64,000 bases of DNA, taken from Ilyonectria destructans. Taxonomy: Eukaryota > Ascomycota > Sordariomycetes > Hypocreales > Nectriaceae. Position 1 is the first letter of the stretch. Every line of letters starts with the position of its first letter. A program made the translations under genes and the position numbers. The notes under the pieces were generated by a model. It was not told the origin of the DNA and made no database searches. It saw only the letters and a list, made by a program, of their open reading frames with translations. Shown here piece by piece: positions 23,999 through 36,040 of this stretch. The stretch lies in NCBI GenBank assembly GCA_020740775.1, contig JAHEWK010000001.1, positions 1,674,001 to 1,738,000 of the forward strand. Reading direction: 5' to 3'.

Positions 23999-25129
23999 AT
24001 GGCATCGCAAAACACCCAGTATCTCGTCCAAGGACAAGGCAGTCCATTGGTGATGGAAACCACTGCAAAACCGACTATTCTAGAGCCCACAGAGATTCTA
24101 ATCCGCCTCAAAGCTATTGCCATAAATCCGGCTGATTGCAAAATGATTGATCAGGGCCACAGAATCACTTCGTGGCCTCTCGTCCCTGGTCTAGATGGTG
24201 CTGGTATTGTCGAGGCTGTTGGGGCTGATGTGAACGATTTTGAGCTGGGAGATAGAGTGCTCGCACTCTTTACGCCTGGAAATCGCAGTGGATCATATCA
24301 GACGTTTGCCGTGGTACAAGGAAGTACGGTGGCCAAAATACCAACCACATGGTCGTTTGAAGAGGCAGCAACTTTAGGGTATGTGTTCTATTTTCCTTCT
24401 CCTTCGCTTCCCATCTCGTCTGTACTTTGCATTATTCTGCTGGGAATTTAAATCTAGGACTAATACCATCCTAAAATTAGAGTATGTTACATGACTGGCA
24501 TAGTAGCACTTGGAATCGGCTTATGGACTTCACTGCCGTTTCTTAAAGACGGGCCAACTACAGATTTTAGTCTAGCCTCTGTTCTGGTCCTTGGTGGCAG
24601 CTCTGCACTTGGCGCAGCTACAATTCAACTTCTTCGTCTTGCAGCACCTGATTGCACCATCTTGGCAACTAGCTCCGCAACGCATCATAGTACTATCATT
24701 AACACGCTTGGGGCTGACGGGGCCTTTGATCGAAATTCGGCGTCATTGGTCATGGACGTGAGGTCAGCAAGTCCAGGATCTCGAGGCGTGGACGCAATCA
24801 TTGACGCTGTTGGCGCTGGTGGCACTCAACCACATGTTTTTGATACATTTGACGCGAATGGGCCCAAGGAATATGCCCAAGTATGGACCGGCCACGAAGA
24901 GATCGAGGTGCCTACCGGAGTGAACTCGGTTATGTTCAGGGGTCGAGATCTACCCAACATACAGGGAGGCGAGAATATAATGCAAACCCTGCAAAAGTTG
25001 CTGGAGCATGGAAAGTACAAATTACCACTCCGCGTGCACAAAGTGGGTGACGGATTGGGTGGGTTGGAAAGGGGCCTAGAGCTAATGCGTGAAGGTGTTA
25101 GTGGAGAGAAATTGGTGGTCACAATATAG
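23999..25129 (+). CDS. MDR-superfamily oxidoreductase (enoyl reductase/quinone reductase-like)
   Basis: An NADPH-dependent, zinc-independent medium-chain reductase. Exons 23999-24378 and 24481-25129 (intron GTATGT...TTAG, 102 bp) give 342 residues. It has the N-terminal GroES-like domain (INPADCKMID, then VPGLDGAGIVEAVG and LGDRVLALF) and a Rossmann domain opening VLVLGGSSALGAATIQL. Zinc-ligand motifs of true alcohol dehydrogenases are absent. The closest flavour is the fungal trans-enoyl reductase group (LovC/ToxD-like), often found beside polyketide synthases, but there is no synthase in this window. It converges on the Zn2Cys6 regulator gene to its right, a possible local regulator. ATG 23999 is the first in-frame ATG giving the family N-terminus (MASQNTQYLV). 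Confidence 0.9.
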
Positions 25130-25813
25130 ATTCAGATGCTGCATGCTGGCTGGAATTGAGATAGTGAATATTTTTAATAAGGTATCGGCTTCCTATTATC
25201 TGGGATCATCCTTGTTCGAATATTCTTGTCCCTAACACACCTTATGCCACAAGGTTGGCAAAAATGTGAGACTACGTTCATTCGCCTACGTTTTTTTTCT
25301 TTGATCTGTCATGCATTTCATTTTCAATTCTCTAAAGGTTTGTCCCCTGAATTCACCCGGGTACCCAAGCCTCCGTATTTCGGTATGAAAACGCCCTGCA
25401 GATCTATAATTAGGGTTGCTTTTAAACCGTAGAGACTGGAGCCTTGCGAGGGTCGAAGCTGCTGTGGTTCCGAAAATGAGCCACGAAGCAAAAGATGAAA
25501 TCTTGGCAGACAAAAGCCGTGCCCAGTGCCCATAATGGCAAACATGAGGGAATGTTGACATCATCTAACATTGCATCTTTTGACTACGGCAACTACATAT
25601 ACCAAGGCCGATTTAGATCCAGGAAGTAAGCTGGATTGGCAAGAGGATCCTGATCGGTCACCAAGCTATTTTCCTGGACTATAAAGCAACGCCACCTACA
25701 ACATTTTTGTGCTCCGTAAGTACATGGAAAGAGATACAAAGAACACGTGTGTGGCAATATGTTGGATATTCGAGGGCGTGTCTACTTCTAAAATGTCTAA
25801 ACCGTATGATCAA
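25130..25813. other. Intergenic between convergent genes
   Basis: No gene seen. A small plus-strand open frame at 25709-26023 runs into the regulator gene antisense and has no recognisable product. Confidence 0.45.
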
Positions 25814-27168
25814 TTACTCAACCACAATTCGCCTACATTCCGGATGTCCCATTCCTTCAACCTGACTCTGTTCAAATTCTTGCACGGCCCAGCTCATTGC
25901 TGGCCACCAATGACTTGGCAAAAGCTCCATGATCGCAGCGAACTCCTGTTCAGGAACTCCGTCCATCCACCAAAACAGACGGCACTTCTTGATAACCATG
26001 AAGAAGTACCCCAGAATAGCTAGTGCTCTGGAATTATTTGCTGCCAGAAGGTCCACAAATTTAGAGGGTACGTAAAGGAAGGACAAGAATGGCTTCGCAT
26101 GCTGTAAGTTAGAATAGAGCGATGAAAGAAGAGCCAACACTTGGCGGTAAGCTAATAATGCGTCATTGTTGCCAGTCTCCTGAGTGTCGGCATACTCAAG
26201 TAGGAATTGGAATTTGTCGCTGGGTATTGTCTGCATTATGGCTTGCCTTAGCTGAGTAAGTCCTCGAAATTGTTGCCTAATTTTCGAGTCATGTATGAAG
26301 GCTTGTGCTTGGTCAAGCACTTGAATGCCCATCTCAAAGGAACGAAACCAATGAAGAGGCGACTGAGGACCAACTCCGGAAGCCAAGCAGGAACGGTTCA
26401 CGCTTGAGTAAACAGATACCAGAGCGCAAGTCGCAGCAATACTTGCGGCGTTCTTCTCATCGAAGCCAATTTGGAGTTGCTCTCTATGATGTCGTATTGC
26501 GCGATCCATGTACTTATATGCTGCCTCCTGGAGAGTTTGGTCGGACTTGGCATAACGTCGCAAGTGAAAAGCAGAGAACCCAAGGAGCGCATCCATGACA
26601 TGAGGCGATTGAACTGCCTCTTCCACAATCCAGAATGCCCAGGTTATTTGAATGTCAGTCGATTGAGTCGTCATCTGTAGGTAGTGATAGAATAGACGAA
26701 GGTCAAGTAGCCGCTCTACTGGTGTTCGAACACCAGTGGAGAAGAGGTCTTGTGACGAGATAAAGCGGCCGGAGACAATGGACGCATCTGTTTGTGTTGA
26801 ATGTGCTGGCGAGAAGGCAGCCTCGTTTTGTGTTTGATCATGGTTCGGGAGAAGCCTCGGATGTTTTTTGGAACATTTTGTGTCGAAGTATTCACACTCA
26901 ATTTCCATCTTGGTGCAATTGCCACAGATTGGCCGATGCTCATCACACTTGAGAAGAAATTAATTATAAATTCAAGTCCCTTCTATATAATGAGCGGAAC
27001 ATGAACGCTTACTTTGATCCGGCGGCTCTTGCATGGTGTACAGCCTGTTCTGGACTTATGATGCCATCGTCGCAATCCAGTCTCTTTTTTTGTGCGCGCT
27101 GGAGAGCGGTCGGTAGTCGGCCTGGACACGCCGGCATTTGGTCGTCGGGAACCTCGGTCCGGAATCAT
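25814..27168 (-). CDS. Zn2Cys6 fungal transcription factor
   Basis: A nuclear DNA-binding regulator. Exons 27168-27013 and 26947-25814 (intron 65 bp) give 429 residues. The binuclear zinc cluster is split by the intron and is canonical: Cys 43, 46, 53, 60, 63 and 70 (C-x2-C-x6-C-x6-C-x2-C-x6-C), in GCTPCKSRRIK followed by CDEHRPICGNC. A basic segment precedes it. The remainder is a helical domain of the type found in fungal Zn2Cys6 regulators of the UPC2/sterol-uptake-like group (motifs LRLFYHYLQ, LLGFSAFHLR). It ends with WWPAMSWAVQEFEQ. RTA1-like genes, one of which lies next to it, are classic targets of such factors, but a regulatory link is inference. The start at 27168 is the first ATG of the frame. 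Confidence 0.93.
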
Positions 27169-27657
27169 GGAAAATAGTTTCCTCTAGGACTTTGGGAGGG
27201 CTGGAAGGCAAAAGGGAGGGGAGGGAGAGGGAATTGTTGGCGTCTTGACCCGGAGAAGTCTGATCTAACGTTTACCGACCGTCAAATAAGCATATCAACA
27301 AACAATCGATTCACGGCGACCAAGCGCAGGGGTCAGCCATGACGACAGCAATTGTGGCTTAGCTTATGCCGGCACGAGCGGCTGCGACAGGTGTGCGCAG
27401 GGGAGCCTTGACGATGAGGTCACGACTAATATTGGCTAGTCTCTTTGTTGAAGCGTCAGTTTAATGAGATTCACCAAGCCATTTGATTCGAGCCCCTGCT
27501 TGCCCTGCCGGAAAACCAGCTTGCTTGCTTGCTTATATTGATGTAATGACTATACTATAAAGCACAGGTATAAGGAGTTATGTAGAAAATCTCGAGGTAA
27601 CCCCGGAATAACGCTGCCCAAACTCCTGTCCGTCAGGGTGTGAATGCGGCAAGACCA
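27169..27657. other. Intergenic, no gene seen
   Basis: Promoter of the regulator and 3' flank of the RTA1-like gene. It contains a short CTTG tetranucleotide run near 27520. Nothing else stands out. Confidence 0.45.
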
Positions 27658-28660
27658 CTACTGTCCCCGATAGGACGAGTCGTAATCCGTCAGCTGCATC
27701 TCTGCGTCCGAACCATCCACCACTTTCTTGCCTGCAAAGAGGTACTTGGATGGGTGGAATATGTTAAAAAGAGTACTAGCAATCAACATCAACGCCGCAT
27801 CCAGGACATAGATGTAAACCTCCTTGGATTGTAGCTCTGAGTCGTGGCCCATGGCGTACTCGATCATCCGGAAACCGGAACGAATCAAGATGAGGGCACC
27901 CGTGGCGTACAACACGGCAAGAAACCTTTGCCAAGGGGTGTCGATGCTGGCCATTGTCGACGTTGGGTTCTTCCTGGCCCTGGCGTGAAAGAGGCATGTG
28001 ACGACCATAAAAAGGCTGAAGAAGAGCATCTGCACGACAAGGCCACTAATAATGATGGACTCTCCCGTAGACCTCTCGTCAGCCGTTTCTGCGTTGACTA
28101 GTTTTCCGCCTCCTATGATGAGATGAGTTGCCTGGCCATCGGTGTATTCGTGCAGCTGGTAGAGATGATTACGTACCCATGCCCTGTAGTGCAATCGAGA
28201 GCACGTCGCCGAACAAGAAAAACTTGGTCAACCAACTTGGCCTGATCAACGAGTATTTCTCTGCACCCAACAGGCGGATGAGTCTGCCCAGAATCATGTA
28301 GATCGACGCGGCGTAGCAGGTAGGTCCGAGAAGGAGAAATAGGGTTTGCACCACGTACGGACCGAAAGTCCAGTCTGGCGTCTCTTTGGCACCGATGGCC
28401 CGTCCAATAAAGCCAACCATTTCAACTATATCGATGCTTCTGTCAGTGTATAGTAGACATAAAACCTCGATGCTGTTATTCGAAGGGTGGCTTGGGGTAT
28501 CGAAATACGTACAAAGAGAGCCGATTAAGAAAGGGATGAAGAACCATGTCTTGGTCTTCCAGATCTGATATACGTGTATTAACGAGGATACTGAAAATCC
28601 AACGATAAAAATGACGGCAGCAGCAAGAGATGGGTCGTATTTATAATATTTGACTTCCAT
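27658..28660 (-). CDS. RTA1-like seven-helix membrane protein
   Basis: A predicted lipid-translocating-exporter/RTA1 family protein with seven hydrophobic segments, located in the plasma membrane. Exons 28660-28513, 28425-28177 and 28112-27658 give 283 residues. Intron 1 splits the conserved IGSLFEMVGFIGRA region and intron 2 splits the QGMGGGK motif; the frame is correct only when both are removed. LLLGPTCYAASIYMILGR in the middle is a strong RTA1 signature. In yeasts, relatives confer resistance to aminocholesterol or azoles or move sphingoid bases; in moulds they are often stress-induced. The cytosolic C-tail is short and charged. Neighbour to the Zn2Cys6 regulator, same direction, 489 bases downstream of it. 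Confidence 0.93.
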
Positions 28661-29925
28661 TTTTATCCCGAGCGTGGCCTAGAAACGGATTGGTTCAAAC
28701 AAGGTGGACGTTTGTCGTGATGTGAATGAGTGTGTGAGAAGTTGTTGAGAATTTTCGATGCAGATTCCAAAGCCCTTGTTAAAACGAGAAGGGACGCTTT
28801 ATATCTCTAATGCTCACTGCAGAGAGTGAACCTGGCTAATGACGTGTGTAGCATGTTTTCTTGCTCGGTTGGTTGCGAAGAGGTCGTACCGAGACTCAGC
28901 CCCGGGCAAGCGCCGCCAGCTTACGCCGGGTTTTAACTCGACGATTGTCCGTCTTGTCAATGAGGCAAAGTTCAAGGGGTGTTGGATGTCGGCAACAGTT
29001 TGCTTGTCGGAGTTCGGGGGTTATTGAGATATGGCGGCATCTGATTGGTTAACGGTACGATGGAAGTCCGACATGGTCGGGGCTTTTAAAGCACATCTGT
29101 AGTACGGTGATTGAGGTGGAGCCTTTGCTTTCCTAGTCTCCGAGCAATCCGAAAAGTACCAATGGACAAGGGTGAAAAGATGCGGCGCCACGTTGTGCTT
29201 GTCTCGAGAGAGCTAAATTTCGTCCGAGTGTGTTTATCATCGCCTCAGCAGGTTTCAGTGGATACGTCTCTATCCATACACTGACTCTCTAATTATGTTA
29301 AGCTTATCGTGATCCACACGTCGGTTGCTGCTGGCTCAGGTGAGCTCTGGCAAAGGGAAGGATTATGGCTACTTACATACATAGACGATCAAGCGCGGAT
29401 GGCTCGTCCTACAGCCCTTTGACAACCGCGGTTGTTTCTTTAGGAATCTTGGATGATAGAAGGTGAAGAGAATGTTGCTTATAACGTCATGACGCAGACG
29501 ATTGGTGATGCTGTCGGTACCGCAGATCACTACGCGCTTCAGGTCTTTGGCCATGATCAAGGGACGGCTTGGGTCGAGAAAGGAGTCGCGCCCTTGTAGT
29601 TCCACTATCTCGGTGCGCAGACAAAACTTCGATACAGGACTCTGAAGGGCTGAGGAGAGGCATCAGTCTTGTAGTCTACACTATTTCCTTGTTTTGAGTC
29701 TCCGGGGCGCTACGGTCCAGGTGCAGCAGCAGCATGCAATCCACTTGTTTTCGCCCATTTCTTTGAAGACCACAGAATTATACTATAGGATTATATGCCT
29801 CCAAGTTTAGAATCCGAGTACCGAATGCCGCGTATCATCTGCAGTGCCGTCAAGAACGGTGTAGGCGAGTATGGTTATTTCAAGCGAAATGGTACACTTC
29901 CACGTTACAGTAACATGCCCTAGAA
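28661..29925. other. 1.26 kb intergenic region
   Basis: The left end is the RTA1-like promoter. The rest has only short open frames (28839-29052 plus, 29369-29605 minus) without known domains or splice partners. No repeat or RNA gene recognised. Confidence 0.45.
28797..28803 (-). promoter_or_regulatory. Probable TATA box of the RTA1-like gene
   Basis: TATAAAG on the minus strand, about 137 bases upstream of ATG 28660. Confidence 0.4.
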
Positions 29926-31199
29926 TTATACCTGCTCATACCCTTTGGTTGAAACCTGATCGATCCTCTTTGTGACCCTAATAATTTGCTTTGTACTTTC
30001 GTCATCCTTGGCGCTCTCACGATCATCTCCGCCAACGGCGGTTGCCAAAAACTCAGCATCAGGGATTGGGTGGTGTCTACCCTTAACCTTCCCAATCGTC
30101 ACCAGATTCAAGTCCCCCGAGCCCCCTTGATAGGAGCTCTCGTCCTTGGCGAACTTTCGGATGTATGATCGGAGCATTGGCATGCAGCCCGCAATAATCC
30201 CTAGGTCGCATTCAACCACAGTCCACAGGATGATGTTTCCGATGTCGTCTGCAGGGGAGACACAATGTTAGCTAAAGTATTATAGTTCGAAGGAGGCCCG
30301 ACACACGTAGCAGGTTGGTGGTGTTTGAATAGACGGAAGTGTACGGCATTCGGATGATGGTCGCAATCGAGGCCCTGAAATACTGGATTAGCGAGACAGC
30401 ACTGATATGATCTCTGTGACACAAGAAACTTACAGCACGCCAAGGCCTAGGACCAGGGCGACCATCTTCTTGAGCGTTTTCCGCATCTGGAGATTCCAGA
30501 GGATGAACACCGGGATGACTGCGACGGACCAGTCCGTCACGATATTAACTGCCGAGACCGCATAAGTCAAGGCAATGATAATCGATTGATCGATACAAGT
30601 TCCTAGAGTAGGATTCCACGACGCTGCTACCGGTTTACAGCGGATCAAGACCGCGGAAATGGCAACCGCCGTTGTTATGACCGACACAGCAACGAGACCC
30701 CAGAGAGTGTATATATATCGGCGCTTCGTAGCAATTCGTGCCAATGTCGCGCAGATGCTAGCTTTGATGAATACGGATCCGCTGACGTAAAACAGTTGCC
30801 AGAACACGATGGACTAGAAGAGAAAATCAGCTAAACAAGAATCACTAAACCTGCAGAGTGCACAAACCTTGGCCCCTTCCATCATCGTAGCGGTATTCAT
30901 CTTCGAGTCATAGGTGCCAACACCTGTAAGGGTTCCCCAGATAACAACCCCATTATGGACCATGTTAAGTGTCTGGCTTCGTCAGTCTCGCCTCTCGTAT
31001 GTGTTTTGTTGGCTCTGATACTCACAAATCCAACGCACATGAGCCAGTCTTCAAGCCCAAAAGTTCCTGATGTTACCCTCGCACTGACACGAAGCCCGAC
31101 AACAGCAATGCAGAGTACAGAGAAGATGATAGTTACGCCGAGAATCGCTGCTGCCAGACCGTCAGGCTTCACCATTTTCCATTCCGTAGAATCCGCCAT
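29926..31199 (-). CDS. Fungal rhodopsin-domain integral membrane protein
   Basis: A seven-helix membrane protein of the family often annotated as fungal 'Rhodopsin domain' or PTH11-related, without the CFEM domain. Exons 31199-31026, 30972-30868, 30813-30434, 30374-30307 and 30248-29926 give 349 residues in one frame. Typical motifs appear in order: GLEDWLMCVGF after helix 1, FWQLFYVSGSVFIKASICATL, NIVTDWSVAVIPVFILW, and IGNIILWTVVECDLGIIAGCMP. The C-tail is hydrophilic and Ser/Asp-rich. Two exons (105 and 68 bp) are too small to find by frame length alone. The function of these proteins is mostly unknown; some sense host surfaces. No retinal-binding Lys signature is expected in this family. 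Confidence 0.9.
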
Positions 31200-32143
31200 G
31201 GTGAGCTAAGAAGTCGAGAACGGCGAGGAATTTGCGATATTCGAGGAGATTTTTTCATTTGAGATCTAATGACACAGGAAGCATTAGGCATAACGGCGAG
31301 GAGCTGTGATTATCAAGTGTCGCTTATTGTTGGCAAACTCCTTGGCTCGTAAATCCAGGGGAAGATGCTACGAACATTGCAACAACAAGGAAGGAAACTC
31401 ATCACTAGTGTATTCCCCATTGGGCGAAGATTATCGTGGGATCAAAACCATGTGATTTGGTGAGAAAAGAGGAATTTCGCTGTTGCTTCCAGCTGGAAGG
31501 ATCCTTACCCTTACCATGTTCGAAGGATGATCCTCGACCTGTCGCTTTGGAGGATTCCATTGGCAGGGACGCGAAACAAATGGAGACAGAGCCTTACGTA
31601 CCACTATACGGACTAAGAGGTACTTGATCAGAGGCCAGCAATATTAGCAACCAACAAGTAACTGTCGTCAAGCCGGCAACCACCTGCCGCGCCAAGTACT
31701 TGTAGGGGGACCCTGCTAGTGAACCGGGGAACAAGTCCGACTTCACTATGGCCTGATTAAATCCTTGACAATATACCTAGCAACCAACGCTACGTCGTGT
31801 AGACGTATGAATCGTAGGGGAAATGGTTCGGCAGTGAAACAAAGATCGACACTTGAGTAGCATTCGGCTCTGGTAGTTCTCGTCAAGTCGCATTAGTGCT
31901 TAGTGCAGGCTATTGATATCTCCCAAAAAGGTACGCCGCATAATACCCATGCTGTCTTTAACGGTGTTCGAAGCATGGCTAAGTTACGTGGGTACTTGAG
32001 AAGAAAGAGTCAGTCTGTGGGGCTGTACCGCTGTTTGAGAGACTTATTAGAGTCATGGTATCCGTCATTCAATCCCGCCTCTATTCACAACCACATACAC
32101 TTCCCTACAGCTCAAAGTCGCGCCTTGTACTCAACCTGACGCT
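31200..32143. other. Intergenic, no gene seen
   Basis: A divergent promoter region between the rhodopsin-domain gene (minus) and the dehydrogenase (plus). Two short open frames (31436-31627, 31903-32139) have no support. Confidence 0.45.
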
Positions 32144-33293
32144 ATGTCCACTTACGGTATCAAGGGCAAATATGCCATTGTCACTGGTGCTGGATCCGGT
32201 AAATTTTCCCTCTGGATAGATCATGCATAATCCCCGCATACGATAAATATGTTAGAGGCCATGAATTGAGAGCTGACTGAGATCTAGGCATCTCCCTGGC
32301 ATTTACGCAGCAGCTTCTTGATGGAGGCTGCTCAGTCATGATCGCAGATGTGAAGCTGCGACCTGAAGCCGAGGCACTCGTGGCCAAGTACGCCACTAAC
32401 GACGCCACCACCCCTTCGGTCGATTTTCACAAAACGGATATGAGTGACTGGGGACAAATTGCTGCTCTGTGGAAGAAGACTCTCGAAACATTTGGCCGCA
32501 TTGATATTGTGGTCAACGGTGCTGGTGTCTACGAGCCCCCCTCTAGCACGTTCTGGAACGCGCCTGGCATCTCTCCCCTAGCTGGGGACAAGGTAGACGC
32601 CTCACCGGGTGTTTATCACACATACGCAGTAAACACCATGGGACCTATCCGACTCGCTCAGATTGCCATTGATTACTGGCTGGAAAACCGGAATGTTGAG
32701 GGCAACTTGCTCTGGATCGCCAGTCTTGGAGGCTATGTCCATTCCCTCCACACGCCCCTCTACTTTTCCAGCAAAGCAGCCATTGTGAGCTTTGTCCGAT
32801 CTCTAGGCCAGCTACGAAAACGCCTGGGTATTAGGAATGCAGCTGTTTGCCCTGGCGCTGTTTATGTGTGTTTATCCTCCCTTGTTTCGTTTGTTCACAG
32901 TTTCAGTCCTCTGTTATATTGCGAGTTCCGAGTCGCTTGGCCTCTAATCTCCTGCGTTGGATCACTTGCTAATATGGTATACCTTCTTGCTTCTAGACAC
33001 CAATTTTTCACCCCGAATACTGTCGCGATAGAGTGCACCCTGATGACCTTACCCTAACACCTGAGCAATGCGCCTCGGTTATGATGCGTGTCCTAAGTGA
33101 GCCGCAATATGGCGATGGCAACATTATTGAGACACTGCTGGTTGGAACTAAGGATAACTCCTCTGTCAATGTTCGTGAAGTGCCTTTGGAGGCATTGTAT
33201 CCTACTGTAGGCCCAGTTGGGCAGGATAACCACTTACTTGAGGAAGAGGAGAAGTTGACCAAGCAGCTCCAGGAGAAGGGAATGCGGCAATAA
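32144..33293 (+). CDS. Short-chain dehydrogenase/reductase (15-PGDH-like)
   Basis: A classical NAD(P)-dependent SDR of 309 residues. Exons 32144-32198, 32288-32865 and 32997-33293. Intron 1 cuts the cofactor motif TGAGSG after its last Ser; intron 2 follows PGAVY and the frame resumes with TPIFHPEYC. The cofactor motif is at residues 14-19, NGAG (about 95-98) replaces the usual NNAG, and catalytic Ser about 164 and Tyr-x-x-x-Lys (YFSSK, about 177-181) are present. The PG...TP pattern after the active site and the C-terminal extension resemble fungal 15-hydroxyprostaglandin-dehydrogenase-like enzymes. The substrate is probably a small secondary alcohol or ketone. No obvious partner gene is adjacent. 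Confidence 0.92.
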
Positions 33294-34401
33294 ACTGTAG
33301 TTGAGGGGAGTGCATGAAATAGCTAAGATAGAGGCGAGCTTGAGATCTTCATTAAAAATGAAAAGTATTGGCTTTTTGTTCTTAACCTCGTTGCCTTTCT
33401 CCAACCCACTGACACTCCGAATTTTCGATTACAGGACACGCACCCTGTTACGTCCGAACTCATCGATGATGATCGCTTAATCTCCACTGTCTCCCGGCGC
33501 AAAGTATTCCTGAGCTACCTTCGGTGGCACGCATGGTGGAGCATTAATCGTATGGAGCAAGACCAAGACGAGTTTGACGTTGGGTGGGATACAAATGAAT
33601 ACAACTTGGGGCGAGATCTGGACCGCCAGGTAGCATTGTCGTTCGTTGAGGACCACTGCTCTCCGAGTTCCGTCGACATCGGCGACTGAGTTAGTTTAAA
33701 CACGCCAAACTCTCTCGGCTTGACTTGTTGAAAGATGTCAGTCATATCCCAATGCTTGTATCTCAGCATTAAATCGCGCAGGAAGCCTCCCACTAATGCC
33801 CAATCGAAGTTTTGTTGCTTGTCGGGTTTGGGACGTCAATCTGCTCTGCAGACGTGCTTACACATCCCAGAAGAGTTCTCCCCGCTCATCGTCTCGCGTC
33901 TCGTAAAGAAATGCCACGAAAGACGTTTCGATGTCGCTCTTAATAAAGCCAACAGCGAGCATCTCACTTCCTTTAGAGTGTTTAGTGGTTCCGAGCGACT
34001 CGATACATGACGCAAGTATTGAGTGCTGTTGAGAAAATCGCAACCTGCACCCATTGATACTTCCGCATTGTAGACAAGATGATATTCCCAGTACTAGCTA
34101 CTAACGCCTGCCATGAACTCACTCACTGCCAGCCCTGTTGCTCCTTCGAATGGCCGGGGTTTACACTGAGATACTGGTTCTCAACATTTAAAGCGCCTTC
34201 AGCCTGTATCAAACATTAGCATAGAGAAGATATATGAAACTTGGAAGGGCAACAAACCTCTCGAACCAGACAAGTAATCTCGCCGATTGACCCCCTTCTC
34301 CCCATCGGTCGTCTCTGGTGCCACGGGCCGGACCTGTAGATTTTCTCTCTAACTAATGGTCAGATGTGTTTCGGAATCATCCCCAGTCTTCTTTTCCTCG
34401 C
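33294..34401. other. Intergenic with possible degraded minus-strand reading frame
   Basis: On the minus strand between about 34040 and 33430 coding-like pieces appear with stops and frame changes: one near 33990-33860 (EMLAVGFIKSDIETSFVAFL) and one near 33690-33510 ending EYFAPGDSGD. The GDSG string recalls the nucleophile motif of trypsin-like proteases, but the preceding histidine and aspartate motifs cannot be found. I cannot decide between a degraded gene and chance. Confidence 0.3.
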
Positions 34402-35763
34402 TCAAATCTCCCTCCGAGAGCTGGGGCCTCTGGAAGCGAGAAACTCGGCTGCATTGCTGGAGCCCACGTTGCGCACAAATTCGGACTCATTTTTGTTGGA
34501 CAGCTCAAATAGCACGACCATAGAAATGCCGCGCACCTCAGCCGCCGTCGATGTGGTCGCAAGATGGATGAGCTTGTGTGGTAGAGAGTCGCCCTGGCCG
34601 AGAGGCTTTGCCCGGTCTTGGTCAGATGGCAGAAGGCGCGCACGTAGCTGTGATTGAGCTGCCACCGATTCAGATTGCGCCAAGCGAAGTAGAGCAATGA
34701 ACAGCGACATAAGCTCCCTCCCTCCCCCCGTACCATAAGCCAGAATGCCCGATTCTAGTATGTCTGCCAACTTATCCACGGCCGACTCTGGAAATGATTG
34801 ACTCGCTTGAATAGGGATGGAGGCAAGACAGGCGACTAGCGATGAAACAGGCGGCTGTAGGGGCGGCGAAAGCATGGGGGCGTTATTGAGGATTTCCAGG
34901 ATTGGGGTTAGAGATTCAAGGAATCGATAGGCTTGTGTCTCGTAATGTAGCGACAGGGTAGACAGCAGTGCGAGTGTCGCAGTACCGGATGCTGAAAGAC
35001 CACTGGATGAAGGGGTTGTCGCTCTGACATGACGTGATACGTTCTACAAAGTATTAGTGTGCGTACCCGAGACCGACATACGCAAAGGAGAGAACCTACC
35101 GTATTAACAATGCCCGCGAGGTCATCTTGCTCAAAGTTGGGAACAAGATCCAGGCTAGTACCCGTTGAGCAGTGAAGCAAAATGCTGGTAGTGAGTAACT
35201 CATCGTCGGGGTCGCCGTTCTACTGCTGATTTAGCCACTACATCGACTCTGGACAGCGCAACGCCGAGGTGACAGTACCTTCATCAGGCTAATTGTCTGT
35301 TTTAGGTAGCCCTCGTCCACAAACACCTGCCTCGTGGGCGGCGACCGGAGTAATACATTGGTGAGGCATCTCAGGGCAGTACGCCACTCAATGGACGCGC
35401 CGTTCTCAAAGGCCCAGCGCCCGAGGGCACATACGCCGCGCTTAGTGAAAAGCGGGTGCAGGACATTGTCGGTGGCAGACTTCGTGCGGTAAACAAGCCG
35501 TTGAAGCAGCTCTTCGCGCTCTACCACAGCAAATATTAGTCCGTGTGTGAGGGGCAATTGCCGGTGAATTGGTAACGGGTGGTTGGAAATGACCTACCTG
35601 CGCTTGTGCTCGCTTCCTTTCCAGCTTCGAGGACTTCGATTATCTCTTCGACCTCGTTCCGTATTTCTACCCGGGCAAGATTAGTATCGGATCCAGGCGA
35701 ACCGTGTGGTGCTTTTAGTTCGAGAGAGTTCCACTCACCCGCTTCGGTCTCTACAGTTGCCAT
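34402..35763 (-). CDS. Ric8/synembryn-like G-protein exchange factor, C-terminus abnormal
   Basis: Ric8 proteins are cytosolic armadillo-like chaperones and exchange factors for G-alpha subunits. Proposed exons are 35763-35739, 35666-35598, 35520-35279, 35219-35100 and 35043-34402. Intron 1 is 72 bp without stops, so it may be retained. The product is 365 residues (389 if retained), shorter than the usual 450-500. Family-like segments include REELLQRLVY, the FTKRGVCALGRWAF/RTALRCLTNVLL pair, RQVFVDEGYL, DDELLTTSILL, and later VRGISMVVLFELSNKNESEFVRNVG. The frame then ends at SRGPSSRREI, without the C-terminal region. In another frame the same DNA reads on from the same point (PQLSEGDLSEEKKTGDD) to a TAG at 34351-34349, suggesting a one-base frameshift. 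It could be a truncated paralogue, a pseudogene or a sequencing error. Confidence 0.65.
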
Positions 35764-36040
35764 GATGAACGAGTAGGATGCCGGTTATTGATGAGCCTAA
35801 GCAGAACTCAGGTTAATCGCTTCAGACGTCACGCGGGGAAGCAATGGGCTCGTGCGGTTGTCACGTGATACTGCACTGAGCAAAAATCCAAGCCAGGTCA
35901 GCGCTCATCTTGTTTCCTGTCTGGACAAATGGTTTAATGTGATGCCTACCTGTATGTCTAAATCCCAATATTGCTGGCATTTCTTTTTCACCTTTATTTG
36001 GAGTATAAAATGTACCAGGGCTCCCACTCCGTGCTATTAT

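Noticed and set aside
22696..33293. Classical secondary-metabolite cluster
   Set aside because: No polyketide synthase, NRPS, terpene cyclase or DMAT synthase occurs anywhere in the window.
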